Source: Styela clava (taxonomy: Eukaryota; Chordata; Ascidiacea; Stolidobranchia; Styelidae). Taken from it: DNA of 64,000 bases. Of this stretch, positions 1 to 12,260 are shown piece by piece. The position numbers and the translations under genes are program-made. Where the stretch lies: contig NC_135264.1 in assembly GCF_964204865.1 (NCBI RefSeq), positions 3,874,001 to 3,938,000 of the forward strand. Reading direction: 5' to 3'. The notes beneath the pieces are model-generated. The model searched no databases and was not told the DNA's origin. It saw nothing but the letters and a program-made list of their open reading frames with translations. The stretch's first letter is position 1. Each line of letters begins with the position of its first letter.

Positions 1-102
1 GATAACAAAATATAAATAAAATAGTTTAAAATCGGATAAAACAATTCGATCTATTTGACAAATTAACACAAATAGAAAGATATGATTTGATTATAAACTT
101 AC

Positions 103-2391
103 CCAAGCATAAAACTCCACTCCCAGGGAAATCCCATTATAAGATGACCAAATATTCCGATCATACATGTTTCACCAAGACACGGAAGAAAAGCAAGTCG
201 AACGACAGCCCATTTCACTTTTTCCATGGCCTGTTTAAAATATAGTCAATGTGAGAATGATGAGGTTTTTGAATATTTTGGACTAGTGTTTTCATCATTG
301 AAGAGTTGATGCCGCTAGAAAACTATGTTTTCTTCGATGCTGGGAATATTGGATAATTCCTAAAATTGCAACATTGTGCATGTTACTTTTTTAATTGAAA
401 ATAAGATTTTATTCAAGGTTCATGTTTAAGATTTCGGATCATGCTGCACGCCCCACCAGCGCACCAATAAAACAACTTTTGACGATAAAGATATTGAAGT
501 TTGAAAATACTTGGATTGTTATTTGAAAAATTACCATTATTCTACCTCCTAGAAACTAATCTAATTAATTTTGTAAAATGAATTTTTTTAACCAATTTTT
601 TTTTTATAAGAAGTGCATTAACAAAGATCATAGGTACATTACACTAATATTATTGCATCTTTGGAGAGGAATAACCCTTAAACCGGAGGTCGTTAAACTC
701 GTTGACCGACGTTTTACTGCAATCACGCTAGACCAAATACAGAAAAGTAAACGACCAAATGTTATGCAATGCAAATTTACTATAGAAATAAGCTTACGCG
801 GTCAAAACAAAGTTGACGCTCGTCGAAAATCAGTTCAAAGTCTGAGATAGTTTTATTGGAACTATTGTTCTGCATTGAAGGTAAATTAACTTTTTACTGT
901 ATTGCGTGATGCGGTCGTAAATGAAATCACACGATATCGTCTTGAGATTATCCTATCTTCAAAGGTTCATAGATGTTAAAATGATTTACTTATATCTATA
1001 GCTACTGTCGGGATTTTATCTCGGAACGCGGACGTATGCTCTTCGAACATTTTTAACAATAAAAAAAGCTAGTTTGTATAATGGATTTTTGTAAAGCTGA
1101 AAATGCCCATTGAGTTACCCATTGTAAATTTACGTTTACTAGGGTTTAGTGTTGGTACAAATGACTTCAATGGTTGATTAACCATTTTTGGGTTACCACT
1201 TTTTGGGGTGTATCTCCAATGTTGGCGTTTGGTTAAGATACCAAATAACTGAGAATTTCACAATGTTTTTCATAGAATTGAAGCTACAAACCGATGCAGA
1301 ACTCACTTTGGGATCAAGTTCTAGTCCGGCCCGGGTTAAAATAACTGCCAACGCCAAGGTTCTCAGGCTCCAACTCCAGTGTGGATGTATATATTCAGCA
1401 AAATTCACAGGCGGTGGTAGGTTTGCCAACATAACTCCCATCAAAAGAGAAGCTAAAATAAAATTGTAAAGTTTTCGTTTATGTTACTGCTGTAACGATG
1501 TCACTTAACATGTCTTTTAATTTTTTTTATATATTTATTATTACGTCAACTGTGACGTATTATTAAAAAAATACGTAAACAAACCTTTTTATGAAGCACA
1601 CATTTTGCCCCACGTATATAATATGTATACAGTGTAGTACATAATGTTATCCCACTTACCCAAGAGCTTCGGTAAAGGGGGAAACCCGTGACAGGTTGGA
1701 ATTTTTGCAATTCCAATTTCCGCAACGAAGCAGAGTAATATGGTCACGAACAATCCAAATATGTTTTCATTTGGACACATGTGTTTCGGTGCTAGAGACC
1801 ATGTCATACCAAAGAGTGTCAAACAAATGAGACCTAAAACAAAGGGATATTACCGATGTAACAATATAAAAAAATATACCAATATAAAAATATAATACTA
1901 GAAGGTTCAAATACAAACAAATATTACGGAGTATATAAAACTGGTGCAATGATAGGCGTATTAGTCTACCTGTATATAAATAGAACTTATAGCACAGTTT
2001 ATTAAAATGTTATATTTTCAAACTTGTGAAATTTCACCTGAGAAAATATTAAACACAAAATATACAACACTATATGCTCACTCCAAGAAAGCCATTTTCC
2101 AGTGGGGCCGCGAGGAGGACATAATTTTAGGTAGACATCCTTCCAACATGGTATTTTCTCTTCTTCCTCATTTACCTCCGGTTCTTCTGGTATGACTGCA
2201 ATAATGTTTTCAGTTGAGTAAAATTTATTATCTCCACCATCATAGTGGAGTGGTGATGTGTGGATATGATAAACCCCAGCATGCTCATCCGTGTGACTTA
2301 GATGGCTAGCCATATCGGACACACCAGAGTCCCGCCGGTGAAAATGGTCAAACAAATTCACAGAGGATTCGGTAGTTCTCGTCAAAGGCAT
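103..2391 (-). CDS. SLC9B (NHA2-like) sodium/hydrogen antiporter, 5' part, cut by window edge
   Basis: Four coding exons read on the minus strand: 2391-2082, 1833-1660, 1434-1307 and 230-103. All have GT-AG introns and compatible phases, giving about 246 residues before the gene leaves the window. The N-terminal ~85 residues are polar and acidic (EEPEVNEEEEK), as expected for the cytoplasmic tail of SLC9B proteins. After the CPPRGPTGKW segment come hydrophobic helices that follow the order I know for human SLC9B2: a NIFGLF helix, the FPPLPKLL loop, LRTLALAVILTRAGLELDPK (resembling LRSIALSIILVRAGLGLDSK), then VVRLAFLPCLGETCM and a GFPWEWSFMLG loop. The family exchanges Na+ or Li+ for H+ at plasma or organelle membranes. 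The ion-binding region and later helices lie outside the window. Exon 3 begins LLVMLAN where vertebrates have LLGMLLA. The start at 2391 is the first Met of the open exon; a non-coding upstream exon cannot be excluded. Confidence 0.85.
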
Positions 2392-4388
2392 TTTTATTAT
2401 TGATCGGATCTATAGGATGAATCTATGAAAATAATAAACAATCGAAATTGTGGATCAATACAATATTTATAAATAATTATTGCTTTTCCCGGTTTTACTA
2501 GAATTTTATGTTCAATCGAACCATGGTCAATTTTAAAAATATTTTGTCTCTTTTGACATATCATCGTGAACGCCAGCCCATCATCTGACTTCGTATATAT
2601 AATATATTCAAGTAATTTTGACGTTATAAAGGCTTCAGATACGCAACTTTACACAGGGTTTGATAACTAGTGTGCTCTTGTATACTTTCTAATAAGTCAC
2701 TCTGGTAATGTGGTATTTTTGGATCTTCGCTCCAGGAGACCCTTATTATCAGTCGTTCTGTCTGTCTGTGTATTTTTGTCTGTGTGTCCAAGCTGTAGCG
2801 TCTTAACGGCCGGACTGATCTGTAGGAATCTTTACACGTAGATTATCCTGTCACCCTAATTATGTACGTTTCACCGGGAGTCCGGATTGATGTTCCGTTT
2901 CCATGGCAGCGGCAAAAAACGCTCCGATCGTTGAAAATATTACCATTTTCTTATACATTTTGGGCATTTTCCCGTCAACCAAGTTGAATATTAAAAATGC
3001 TACCATCCGCGGAAGAAAATAGTTTTTCTGACTAGACGTCTTTCATCTGAATAGTCCATAAACTAAGGAAGTTTTAGGGATTTTAAAGAATGTGTATTAG
3101 TTATTAGACACAGCATAACCATGCACACGGATACCGATGAGCCGCACAGCGCTTAAAATGAACTGGCAGTTCTGGTACACTTTTCTCAGTCCATGGCGTC
3201 TAGGTATTAATTACCCTTTCGCAATGACGGAGATCCACATTGGGCGCCTACCGGCTTGTATATTAACATATTAAATATAAAACTTCAAAGTTCTTCTATA
3301 ATTCCTTATACTGATTTACCAGACTATACCTGCAAAAATAGTTTCACCCAGCAGAAGATATATCGTATGAGTAATCTCGTAAACGCTCTGGAGTATATAT
3401 ATAAAACTAAGTAAACGAGGTTTGTAGATAAAACAAAATTTACTTAACTTTCTAACATGTGACACTTCGAGAGATAAGTCAATATCTTCTCGTTATCTAA
3501 CATGGATATTTTAATAAAACGGTCTAAAGTGCGACACTCGCCATGCGGTGAAAACGTGATTCTCGATGACCCAAATTGGGGGATTTTTCAAACCTATCCT
3601 CCATATATTATCCTTAAAAATTCGTGCATATTTTTAGAGCTGATTTTTACTATATTTGAAGGATAAATATGTTTCATCCGTGATAAAAGATGTATACAGA
3701 AAACTAAATTTCGTGAAATCGTCGAATCAAACCCTCAGGACTTATTCTTGCTTTGAAACTGAGTCATCTATGTGCATACAGGATAATGTATAAATGCGGC
3801 GTTCGTAGAAGTTCACAGTCACGATGGGATGGATTCACCTGGGATACATTATAAAAATGATTGAAACTGAAACTCAATACCAGGCTCTGTAATAGCAATG
3901 TAATATGTAAAGAATTATACCAAATAGGAAAAAGCATCATGTCACCAATGGAAAAAATTCTCTCAATGTATTATTCAAATGTATGAAAATTCTTTTGGCA
4001 AAACCCAACAACATTTATTTAGTAGCGGATACCACCGAGATTATATGATGAGTGGGTGAGAATTTATTTACATTTCTTAACTTATCGCTTTAGTCATATC
4101 ACTGACCGATCGAGTTGATTACATAATACTGAAAGGTGATGAGGTGACCCAAGCGATTTACCTTGCAAATACAGATTGGTCGGTCACTTGATTAACTCTT
4201 GCTTACAACATTTACTTTACTATAATATTTGGCAGGCAAGCTATATAAAAAGAAAGTTTCTATTTAGGTACTGCAATATTAGCTGGTTAGAAGTCAAGTA
4301 TGTAACAAATATAGACGATTAATTCCGATTAGCGCGGGAACTTTTTGGAAAAGTTATTGTTTTCTTCGGTAACTGAGCTGAACTAATT
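2392..4388. other. Intergenic stretch without recognisable gene
   Basis: I see no credible coding exon. A TCTGTCTGTCTGTG simple tract followed by TGTCTGTGTGTCCAAGC lies at about 2756-2793. This type of tract often marks the end of a non-LTR or SINE-like repeat, but no boundaries could be defined. The SLC9B-like promoter should lie just above 2391. Confidence 0.5.
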
Positions 4389-5454
4389 CAGGGTTGTCCA
4401 AAACGAATCGAATATTCGAATGTATTCGAATATCAAAGTATTCGAATACCTATTCGACTTATTTTCGAATAATTCCGAATAGTAGCCACCTTTCGCCGTA
4501 AACGTGGTGTTTCGTTTTACGGGAATCTTCAAACAACTTTTTACGCTGTCTCACGTATTGTAATGACGATGAAATAGAATCGGCACTTTGATTGTTTAAA
4601 TTCTGTGCGACCGTACGTCGCATAGTGTTGCCACACATTTGCACGTTTGCGTGGGTGGACATTGCCGACATTCGTCTACGAGGCTTTTAATTTACAAATT
4701 CATTTCCATTACGTCGAAAAAATGGCAAATACCGTATTTCATGATATTTATTCGCAGGCCGGTTATCGTTACTTTAAAGAGAAACACGGCCACCGAGATA
4801 AAGTGATTTGTGACCCTTTCGTTTTGCCGATTCAGCAGAACACGACAGGGACAGGAAAACACAGCTGTGAAATAACCCGTGGGCGTACAGTGTAGTGCTT
4901 ATCACATTCCAAAATTATTTCAACATTCGGGTTAATAGGTTGTCCAAAAGTATTGCCGCTTTACAACTTAAATTTACCGCTCAATTGGTAAAAATAGATA
5001 ATTATGTGAGTATGATTCTACCAAACTGACATGATCTTGTTCTAAACATAATATAAAATAATTAGCGCGTATCAGCATAACTGAACAACAGGGACACGAT
5101 TTTTCTACCCGTCTTATTGGAGGCCTATATGAAAAAAAACTTTTTTGAGTGCTAAAAATAGACATCGTCCTATTTGCCATGTGGACTTATTAGCCGGGAA
5201 ATACGGTATTTATACCCGTCATTGTTACGATATTCAATAAATTGTCACAAGTTGGAAAAACAAGTCGATTTATTAGAACATAATTTCTGGCAAATATTTC
5301 TGATAACGATAGTTAAAAGTATCGATCTTTTACCAGGATGATTTTTTGTTGCGCAAAATAATCCAATCCGTGACTGGTACCAGCATTTAAAATGTCATGC
5401 CGTATTATTTTAATTCTGTTTAACATAACTCATGGTTGTATCGACAATATGTGG

Positions 5455-6075
5455 ACATAAAATGGGTGGTAAACTGCCCAATTATAATTAATTTCGGATT
5501 CGTATTTACAAAATAATAAAACTATTATAATTCTAAAATGCAACGGCGATCTGTGGCCTTAAAATATGTGGTAAACTGCTATGCCCGATTTACCAACATT
5601 TGAGTTAGGATAATAGAATTAAATTAACACGGTAAGGCATTTTAAAGTGGTATCGGTCATGGATTCGAATATTTTGCGCAGCACAAAATCATCCTAGTAA
5701 AAAGTCCATACTATAAACCAATGGCAACCATTATCCAAATTAGTTCCCAAGAGCGGGATAAAGTATAAATTCTTTTTCCGACTTGTGACAATTTTTCGTG
5801 ATCAAAAACTAATTATATTCGGCACAATATCACGGCAATCTGTGGACATAAATTGTGTGGCAAACTCGCGATTAATATTAATTTTCGATTCCTATTTTCG
5901 TATTTACAAAATACAACGGCGATCTGTGGACTTAGAGTGTGTGGTAAACCACCCGATTATAAATAGTTTTTGATTCCTATTTCCATATTTATGAAATAAT
6001 AAAAGTATTATTACTCAAACATACAACGGCGATCTGTGGACTTAAAATGTGTGGTAATGTTCCCGAATATAATTA
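5455..6075 (+). repeat. Irregular internal repeats around CGGCGATCTGTGG
   Basis: The motif (A)CAACGGCGATCTGTGGACTTA followed by ATGTGTGGTAAAC recurs, with variants, near 5460, 5540, 5835, 5913 and 6025. The copies are separated by similar AT-rich spacers such as TTAATTTTTGATTCCTATTT. The spacing is irregular, so this is a decayed tandem array within the hAT-like element rather than a satellite. Confidence 0.6.
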
Positions 6076-6260
6076 ATTTTTGATTCGCATTTTTGTACTC
6101 ACGAAAAAATTGTCACAAGTCGGAAAAATAACTCATACTTTATCCCGCTTAATTTGGATAATGGTTGGTATTTAAAAGTATGGGCGTTTTACTAGGATGA
6201 TTTTGTGTTGCGCAAATATTCAAATCCATCATCGATACCACTATTGCCGAATTAATTTAA
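5660..6260. repeat. Large inverted repeat, arms about 140 bp
   Basis: The segment 5660-5802 (GATTCGAATATTTTGCGCAG ... GGATAAAGTATAA ... CGACTTGTGACAATTTTTCG) reappears inverted at about 6105-6250 (TTGTCACAAGTCGG ... TACTTTATCCCGC ... GTTGCGCAAATATTCAAATC). A third, directly oriented and more diverged copy lies at 5310-5434. The arms flank the CGGCGATCTGTGG repeats. Confidence 0.6.
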
Positions 6261-6514
6261 TTCTGTTAACATGACTCATGGTATATAAAATAAATACTGC
6301 AATAATCTGCAAATATGAAATGCCTGGTAATATAGCTAGGTTGTAACTTGTAGATAGCAGATATTCCATTGCTTATTGTATGGAAATTCCTACATACATT
6401 TAGATAAGCTTCAATTAGTGGATTTTATTTTCGAAGTATTCGAAATTTCATATTCGGAAAAAATAATTTTGAATGTATTTGAAATAGTGAACTATTCGGT
6501 ATTGGCCATCCCTG

Positions 6515-7472
6515 CACAATGCCCAAAGTGGCAAGGAGAATGGGAAATACATGGCCAAGTTGTAGCGAAAACCTTCGAAATGAAACGATTTGAGCGTGGT
6601 ATATGATCGCTCTATTCATCCGATATATATTCTATTTCTACCTATATAATAAATTTGGGTTTATTGAAGAATAATCTGATTTTTATACAACGATTTTCAT
6701 TCGCATTTTACTTCAAACGAAACTATGTACTACCAATCACAGACTGGACTATGGTTTGGACAAACTGGAATCTCCCCGTTTCGGCATTTATTACTCAATT
6801 TATTACATCCTGTGTGAGGTGCCTGACATGGGATTTGAATAGACTGAGATATTTAACAAACTTGGTTGAATCTATCTTATCATTGGGCCAACGCTACACC
6901 AACTACAGCACAGTTTCAAGAATTTGTTTGTGAAGATTTTCTTCACACTGGTTCGGTATCAACAAATTCACATATAGTCGCCTATGTTTCTACAATCAAG
7001 TGTATCTGTGTTTCAGGCTTGATCATCTAATCGACGCATAATGATAAATAAAAGAACACGCCTTAGACAATTAAACATTTTCTGTTGGCAAATGTTCATA
7101 AGTAGCAAGTTCGAAGTTTAAAAATTCAAATTAAATAAATAACAAATAATGTCCATTCATTTTGAACCTGATCAGTATCATCGAACCAAATAAAATTTTG
7201 CCAAATCATGACAAATTACACAAGCATCGAACGGCGGTATAACACTGGCACCGCCATAACCTTCTTTTCCGCCATCCCGAAGATGACACGAATCAGCCGA
7301 TTTTTGACATGCATAGACCGTATTTTGCCAACCCTGTTCGGGCAGTTCTCCATATTTATCAGCCACTTTTAAAAAAGTAGGATATAAAATAGGTAACGTT
7401 GACCCATATATAGAGCTTTTTTAAAATCCAAACTTATTTGGGTGTTCTGAATATAAAAAAAATAATGTGTTC
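6515..7472. other. Intergenic stretch between repeats
   Basis: No recognisable gene apart from the small minus-strand reading frame at 7178-7366 described separately. The frame at 6655-6933 has no family resemblance, and its composition matches the surrounding AT-rich DNA. Confidence 0.4.
7178..7378 (-). CDS. Unrecognised possible exon (cysteine-containing, terminal)
   Basis: An open frame of about 62 residues on the minus strand ends in a stop at 7178. It starts after a plausible acceptor (TTTTTTAAAAG then TGGCTGATAAATATGG). The peptide contains ELPEQGWQNTVYACQKSADS and later PPFDACVICHD. It has four cysteines and a balanced composition that looks more coding-like than its AT-rich surroundings. 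I recognise no family. It might be the last exon of a minus-strand gene whose earlier exons are in the duplicated cassette to the right, but no splice connection can be shown. It may equally be chance or transposon-derived. Confidence 0.22.
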   Translation of the reverse strand, partial: TFLKVADKYGELPEQGWQNTVYACQKSADSCHLRDGGKEGYGGASVIPPFDACVICHDLAKFYLVR

Positions 7473-9475
7473 ATTATCTCATATAATATCCCGTCATCTT
7501 GCCATTGCGATTCATGCTGATATTTGACGTCATACTTAAACGTCATTCGTGTGAAGTATTATTTGCAAAGCCCTTTCCGGGCATGTTAGTTATATTTGCT
7601 GTGTTGTATCAATCGATGATAAATATACATTCATATATAAGAAAATATACACTAATAAACAATACATATATGTAATCAATCAATCAATTTTAATTTATTA
7701 GGAAAAAAGTAATGAAAAGCCTTCAAGATTACTTCATGGGCGAAGGATATTTAACGCATGGTGGTCGGTTTATATTAATAACCTATATATATTAATGTTA
7801 CAATTGCACGTGTCACGAGTTTTCGTTCCGAAATTGTTATCTTTTATCACAAGGTTTTATCACATGGATTGCTTCATCAGTATACATGAACTTGATTTGA
7901 ACCTAAATGCTGTTAATTATTCATGACAATGAATGCACGTCTTTGTTTGAGCCATTTTCTCCCAACTTGTATATCAAAGTAATTTTGACAGGCGGTAGAC
8001 AAAGAATAATACATTTTATCACATGTCAATTAGGGTGAAACCAGTGCAATCACTAAAACCGGAATGAATGTTTTCGTTACATCTGGAGATAGATTGATTG
8101 GAATCCTGAGAAACCCATAAAAGACTAGAAATCATAAATATATATAAAAGTAGATTGTGCAAATAGTGCACGAGAACTTTTAGCATCTGAAATTTTGCGA
8201 ATTTAAATCATCGTTTTGAGAATTGTATGTTATCGCCGCGGTTGTGACACCGATTGCATTTGGGCTCACAGCGACTCCCAATCTGTCATCCCAATCATTT
8301 AATCTGTTCACATTTGAGGCCATTGCACTGCAGTTACATTTACCACTATCAGTCACCACATCGTTATTTGTAAGAACAAGTGACCAATGCTCAAATGTAG
8401 GGACACGAAAGCCATGACAATTAGTACGGGTATAATATCTTCCATAGTACCGGCAGTCTTTCCAACTTCGACTGGCCACAAATTTGCAATGATCGCCAAT
8501 GTGCCATTAGGTGTGCAATTTGAAACCCTCCATAAGTCTATTTAGTGTCCAAAAATGTTTTAACATTCAGAAACTGAGCTGAATGCTGAATAATTGTTCC
8601 TGCACGAAACCGCTTTTGTCTCTTGAGATTCAATCTTTGTTTCAACTTTATGTCTCTAAGCGCAGCGGGTTGATTCAAATGTAATGAGAATTGTATTGTT
8701 CGCAACGCCCATGTGTGTAAATTTATCTAACAATCGACATTCAATAAGAGTGCCTTATCTTGACATATGTTTACTAATTAATTAGGAGAAATGATAAATT
8801 CACTTACGTTTAATTATACGTTATTATATACATATATTATTAAATTGTATTGGTGCCTTGTTTTCTTATGCTTTGGAAATAATAATAATTAATATTTAGA
8901 AGCAGCTGCAACAATTAAAGTTAGTCTTTTTCGTTTGGTTTATATTTGCCCTATTTTTCGTGACGTATTTATATTTGGGTTGGTAAATAAATAATGTTTG
9001 ATTGATTAATTGATTTAACATACGTGTTCATGTATACTTTATATCATATATTGAATTTCTGAACGAAACATAATTTAAATGATTGATTGTCGGGCTTGTA
9101 CGTTGTAAAATTAGAAAATTGTTCTTTTATATAAGGAAAAACGGGAATAGTATTTGATGAAGACAATATGGTATTCACAAAAAATTAATAAAATACTAGG
9201 TGCGGCATATTTATCATGTTCATATTTAATTATCAAAATCTATTATTCTATTGATCACTTGTGAAAGCTTATCCTAAATAATACGTTCTCTGTTGCATAT
9301 TTGATGCGCATACATGTTGTATTGAATTGCCTGTTTCGTCGACCAACATTAGAGCACTCGCTTTTGAAGGAACATTTTCGATAAACTAAAAGTGTTTATA
9401 GAGAAAAGTTTGTAATTACAAAGTCTTCTAATTTGAGATTTTTTTTAATTTTGTTGTGTACTCTTCACAGAAAAT
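7473..9475. repeat. Duplicated cassette, copy 1 (about 2.0 kb)
   Basis: This segment matches 10253-12545 in order and orientation. Shared blocks include CGGGCATGTTAGTTATATTTGCTG near 7577 (compare 10351), CATGTCACGAGTTTTCGTTCCGAAA (7808 and 10552), TAAAACCGGAATGAATG-type sequence (8050 and 10750), TCAGTCACCACATCGTTATTTG (8350 and 11070) and GTTGTATTGAATTGCC (9315 and 12375). Many substitutions and small indels show it is an old duplication. It may be a repeat family rather than a gene duplication. Confidence 0.75.
8183..8497 (-). pseudogene. Unrecognised coding remnant in cassette copy 1
   Basis: A minus-strand open frame runs from about 8497 to a stop at 8180-8182, about 104 residues. It starts WHIGDHCKFVASRSWKDC and includes EHWSLVLTNNDVVTDSGKC, then ASNVNRLNDWDDRLGVAVS. 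Cassette copy 2 preserves the core EHWSLVLTNNDVVTD exactly but stops soon after. An upstream block (revcomp ~8585-8700) encodes LNQPAALRDIKLK and IIQHSAQFLN. It matches copy 2 (ITLNQAGALRGIKLKMKI, IIQHSAKFLN) in protein sequence, which suggests a second exon or a second part of the same frame. No domain family is recognised. It may be a dead gene or part of a transposable element. Confidence 0.35.
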
Positions 9476-9998
9476 ACACAATATTACATTTCAATACTTT
9501 TTTATTCATTTTCTTTTTCCAGTTTTGATTTGAAGTACATAGATCTACCATTGTGGAAACACAAGACTGTGTAATTTTTGTGAATTCGTACCTTCATTTG
9601 TACACTATATTTTAGGATTATAATGTTACTCCTAGAGTCTGATCCGAAAACCGCTACTCTAAAAATATTGTCCAGAGCTTAATCTATGCAACAAAGAGAT
9701 TTTGAAGCAAATGCGTTTAAGGACTCCCAATTCGAAGTCTTCAACTCATTTTTTGTTGTAAATATAATTTTGCTTGAAGAAATCTTTGTGGGCCTACTAT
9801 GTACTTACTATGTTGACCGTAAGTAAGCTCATTAGCATGTAGTTGTTAGTATACACGTGGTTTCGTTTTTACCAAATTCTCAGGGGAAAGACGGTTACAT
9901 AATTCTGTTCATATTTAAGAGCATTTCTTTATATGTCTCAGCAATAGATGACGTTGACAAATATTTAGAGCGTTTTCAAGATCCCTACTTATTTGTGT
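9476..9998. other. Spacer between cassette copy 1 and MITE
   Basis: AT-rich DNA with no gene, RNA or repeat that I can recognise. Confidence 0.4.
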
Positions 9999-10006
9999 GT
10001 TATATG

Positions 10007-10208
10007 GGTTCCATTACATTTGAACCCACGTACATTTGAACCCATGGCAATTGCACCTGTATGCTATTGCACCTGTGGATTTTTTTTGTTTTTCGGATAG
10101 TTGAACCCACACTAACCCTAACCCATGGGTTTTAGCACCCGCATATAGATTGAACCCGTGGATATACACATGGGTTCAAATGTACGTGGGTTCAAATGTA
10201 CGGTCACC
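10007..10208. mobile_element. MITE (family member 1), 8-bp target duplication GTTATATG
   Basis: The 202-bp element begins GGTTCCATTACATTTGAACC and ends GGTTCAAATGTACGGTCACC. Reverse-complemented, the right end is GGTGACCGTACATTTGAACC, so the terminal inverted repeats match over about 38 bp apart from the outermost bases. Each repeat holds two copies of a 16-bp unit (ACATTTGAACCCACGT type). The interior has GCAATTGCACCTG and CACTAACCCTAACCCATGG. The octamer GTTATATG flanks both sides (9999-10006 and 10209-10216). No coding capacity. An 8-9 bp duplication fits the hAT, Merlin or Mutator superfamilies; I cannot tell which. Confidence 0.9.
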
Positions 10209-11036
10209 GTTATATGTGATATATAAATGACTGATATGTGAAAAAATAGCTCATTATCTTATATCTTAGCCTAGTATCTTGCGTACGGTTCACAATTTGA
10301 CGTATTGTTCAACGTCATTCGTATGAGGTATTGTTTGCAACGCTTTTTCCGGGCAATGTTAGTTATATTTGCTGTGCTGTACCAATCGAATACAAGTATA
10401 CATATATATCATCAATCAAACACTTTAAATTTATCAAAAATCTGAAGAAAAAAAATAATGAAAAGCCGACAACATTACTTTATCAACAGAGGGTTTTGAT
10501 GCATGATGGCCGATTCATATTAAAAACTATATATATTATTGTTTCAATGGCACATGTCACGAGTTTTCGTTCCGAAACTGTTAGCTTAAGGTTTTATCAC
10601 CTGGATTGCTTCATCAGTATATGAACTTGATTTGAACCTAACTGCTGTTAATCATTTATAACAATAACTGCGCGTCTTTGTTTCAGCTATTTTCCCCCAA
10701 GTTCTAAATTTCATCACAAGTCAATTGGGGTAAAACCAGTGCAATCACAGAAACCGGAATGAATTTGTTCGTTACATCTGGAGTTTGATTGGAATCCTGA
10801 GAAACCCATAAAAGTCCAGAAATCATAAATATATATACAAGTAGATTGTGCAAAAAGCGCACGAAAAATTTTAACATCTGAAGTTTTGCGTATTTAAATC
10901 AGCGTTTTGAGAATTTTTTGTTATGGCGCGGTTGTGATACTGATTGCCACATTTAAGCTCGCAGCGACTCATAATTGAAACACCGCATGGTTCTGCGTGT
11001 TGTAAACTCAATGCTTCCATTTAATCTGTTCACATT

Positions 11037-11446
11037 TTAGGCAATTGCACTGTAGTTACATTTCCCATTATCAGTCACCACATCGTTATTTGTAAGAACA
11101 AGAGACCAATGCTCAAATATATGGACACGAAGACCATAACAAGTAGTTCGGGTATCAAATCTTCTATAGCACCGATACCGCAGTCTCCCCGACTTCGACT
11201 GACCATCAAATTGCAACGATCGCGAACCTGCCACAAGGTGCGCAATTTGAAGCCATCAAAGGATCAATCCGTGGCCAATAATGTTTTAATATTCAGAAAC
11301 TTGGCTGAATGCTGAATAATTTTGTTCCTGCGCGAAACCGCGCTTGGCTCTAAAGATTCAATCTTCATTTTCAACTTTATACCTCTAAGCGCGCCAGCTT
11401 GATTCAGAGTAATTGACAATGGCGTTGTATTGTTTGCAATGCTCAC
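11037..11446 (-). pseudogene. Unrecognised coding remnant in cassette copy 2
   Basis: Two minus-strand open pieces: 11446-11264 (containing ITLNQAGALRGIKLKMKI and IIQHSAKFLNIKTLLATD) and 11234-11037 (containing TTCYGLRVHIFEHWSL and VLTNNDVVTDNGKCNYSAIA). They correspond to the copy 1 remnant, but the second frame stops right after SAIA where copy 1 continues for about 50 residues. This copy is therefore probably non-functional or truncated. Function unknown. Confidence 0.35.
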
Positions 11447-11577
11447 GTATGTGAATTTATCCTAGTGTCCTTCCTCTATCTAACAATCGGCATTTAATAA
11501 AAACCCTGTATCTTGATATATGTCTACTAATTAATTAGAAGAAATGATAAAATTATCTACGTTTAATTATAAGTTGT

Positions 11578-11601
11578 TATATATATATATATATATATAC
11601 A
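11578..11601. repeat. AT dinucleotide microsatellite
   Basis: A run of about 12 AT/TA units inside cassette copy 2. The corresponding site in copy 1 (about 8825-8840) has only a short TATATACATATATT stretch. Confidence 0.9.
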
Positions 11602-12234
11602 ATGATTATTAAATTTTTGGTGCCTCGTTTTCTTATATCTTGGAAATAATAATAACTAATAATTAGAAGCATACGCATTTACTAAATTTATTCGTTAATC
11701 TGAATCCGCGTTGTAGGTGTCGCTGCTTGAAGACCTTTCGCGGTCCCTTGTTACTCCTGTCACTAAATTAAAGTTAGTCTTTTTTGTTGCTTCATATTCG
11801 CCATATTTTTCGTGATGTATTCATATTGTGTTGTATATAAATGAAGATTGATTAATTTATTTAACATCCGTGTTCATGTATATTGTATATCATTTTTTGA
11901 ATTTCTTTACAATATATAATTTGCATGATTGATTGTCGGACTAGTACATTGTGACATCAGAAAATTGTTCTTGTATACAAAGAAAAATGGAAATTTTTTG
12001 TGACGAATACAATAGGGTATTCACAAAAAAAATTAATAAAATACGAGTATTCATCATGTTCATATTTAATTATCTAATATATATTATTCTAGTGAATAAT
12101 TCCGAAAGGTTATTTCAAATAATACGTTCTTTGATTTCTATATTCGAGTTCAAAATGATGCGACTAGATTTATGTAAAATAAGAATAATATCACAGTGTA
12201 TATCTCGAGACGGGCAATCAAAGTTTGTCTCTTA

Positions 12235-12260
12235 ATATATATATATAAATATATATATAG
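12235..12260. repeat. Imperfect AT microsatellite
   Basis: TATATATATATAAATATATATATAG-type tract in cassette copy 2, absent from copy 1. Confidence 0.8.

Larger units (their letters stand above)
4389..6514 (+). mobile_element. Degenerate hAT-type DNA transposon with TTCGAATA-rich ends
   Basis: The left end reads CAGGGTTGTCCAAAACGAAT and the right end, reverse-complemented, CAGGGATGGCCAATACCGAA. Both ends run into AT-rich sequence packed with ATTCGAAT motifs. This is the classic terminal layout of hAT elements. No clean 8-bp target duplication remains (AACTAATT versus CACAATGC), so one end may be displaced. An open stretch at 4725-4895 contains YRYFKEKHGHRDKVICDPF. It could be a broken BED zinc finger (aromatic residue, then Cys) in which the second Cys has become Phe; this is tentative. 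No transposase core is readable. The interior carries direct and inverted repeats, described separately. Confidence 0.6.

Noticed and set aside
578..850. 90-residue plus-strand frame
   Set aside because: It lies in intron 3 of the minus-strand SLC9B-like gene and resembles no family.
10105..10135. CACTAACCCTAACCCATGG as telomeric repeat
   Set aside because: Only two short units, and the string is part of the MITE consensus seen again at 47093. It is not an interstitial telomere array.
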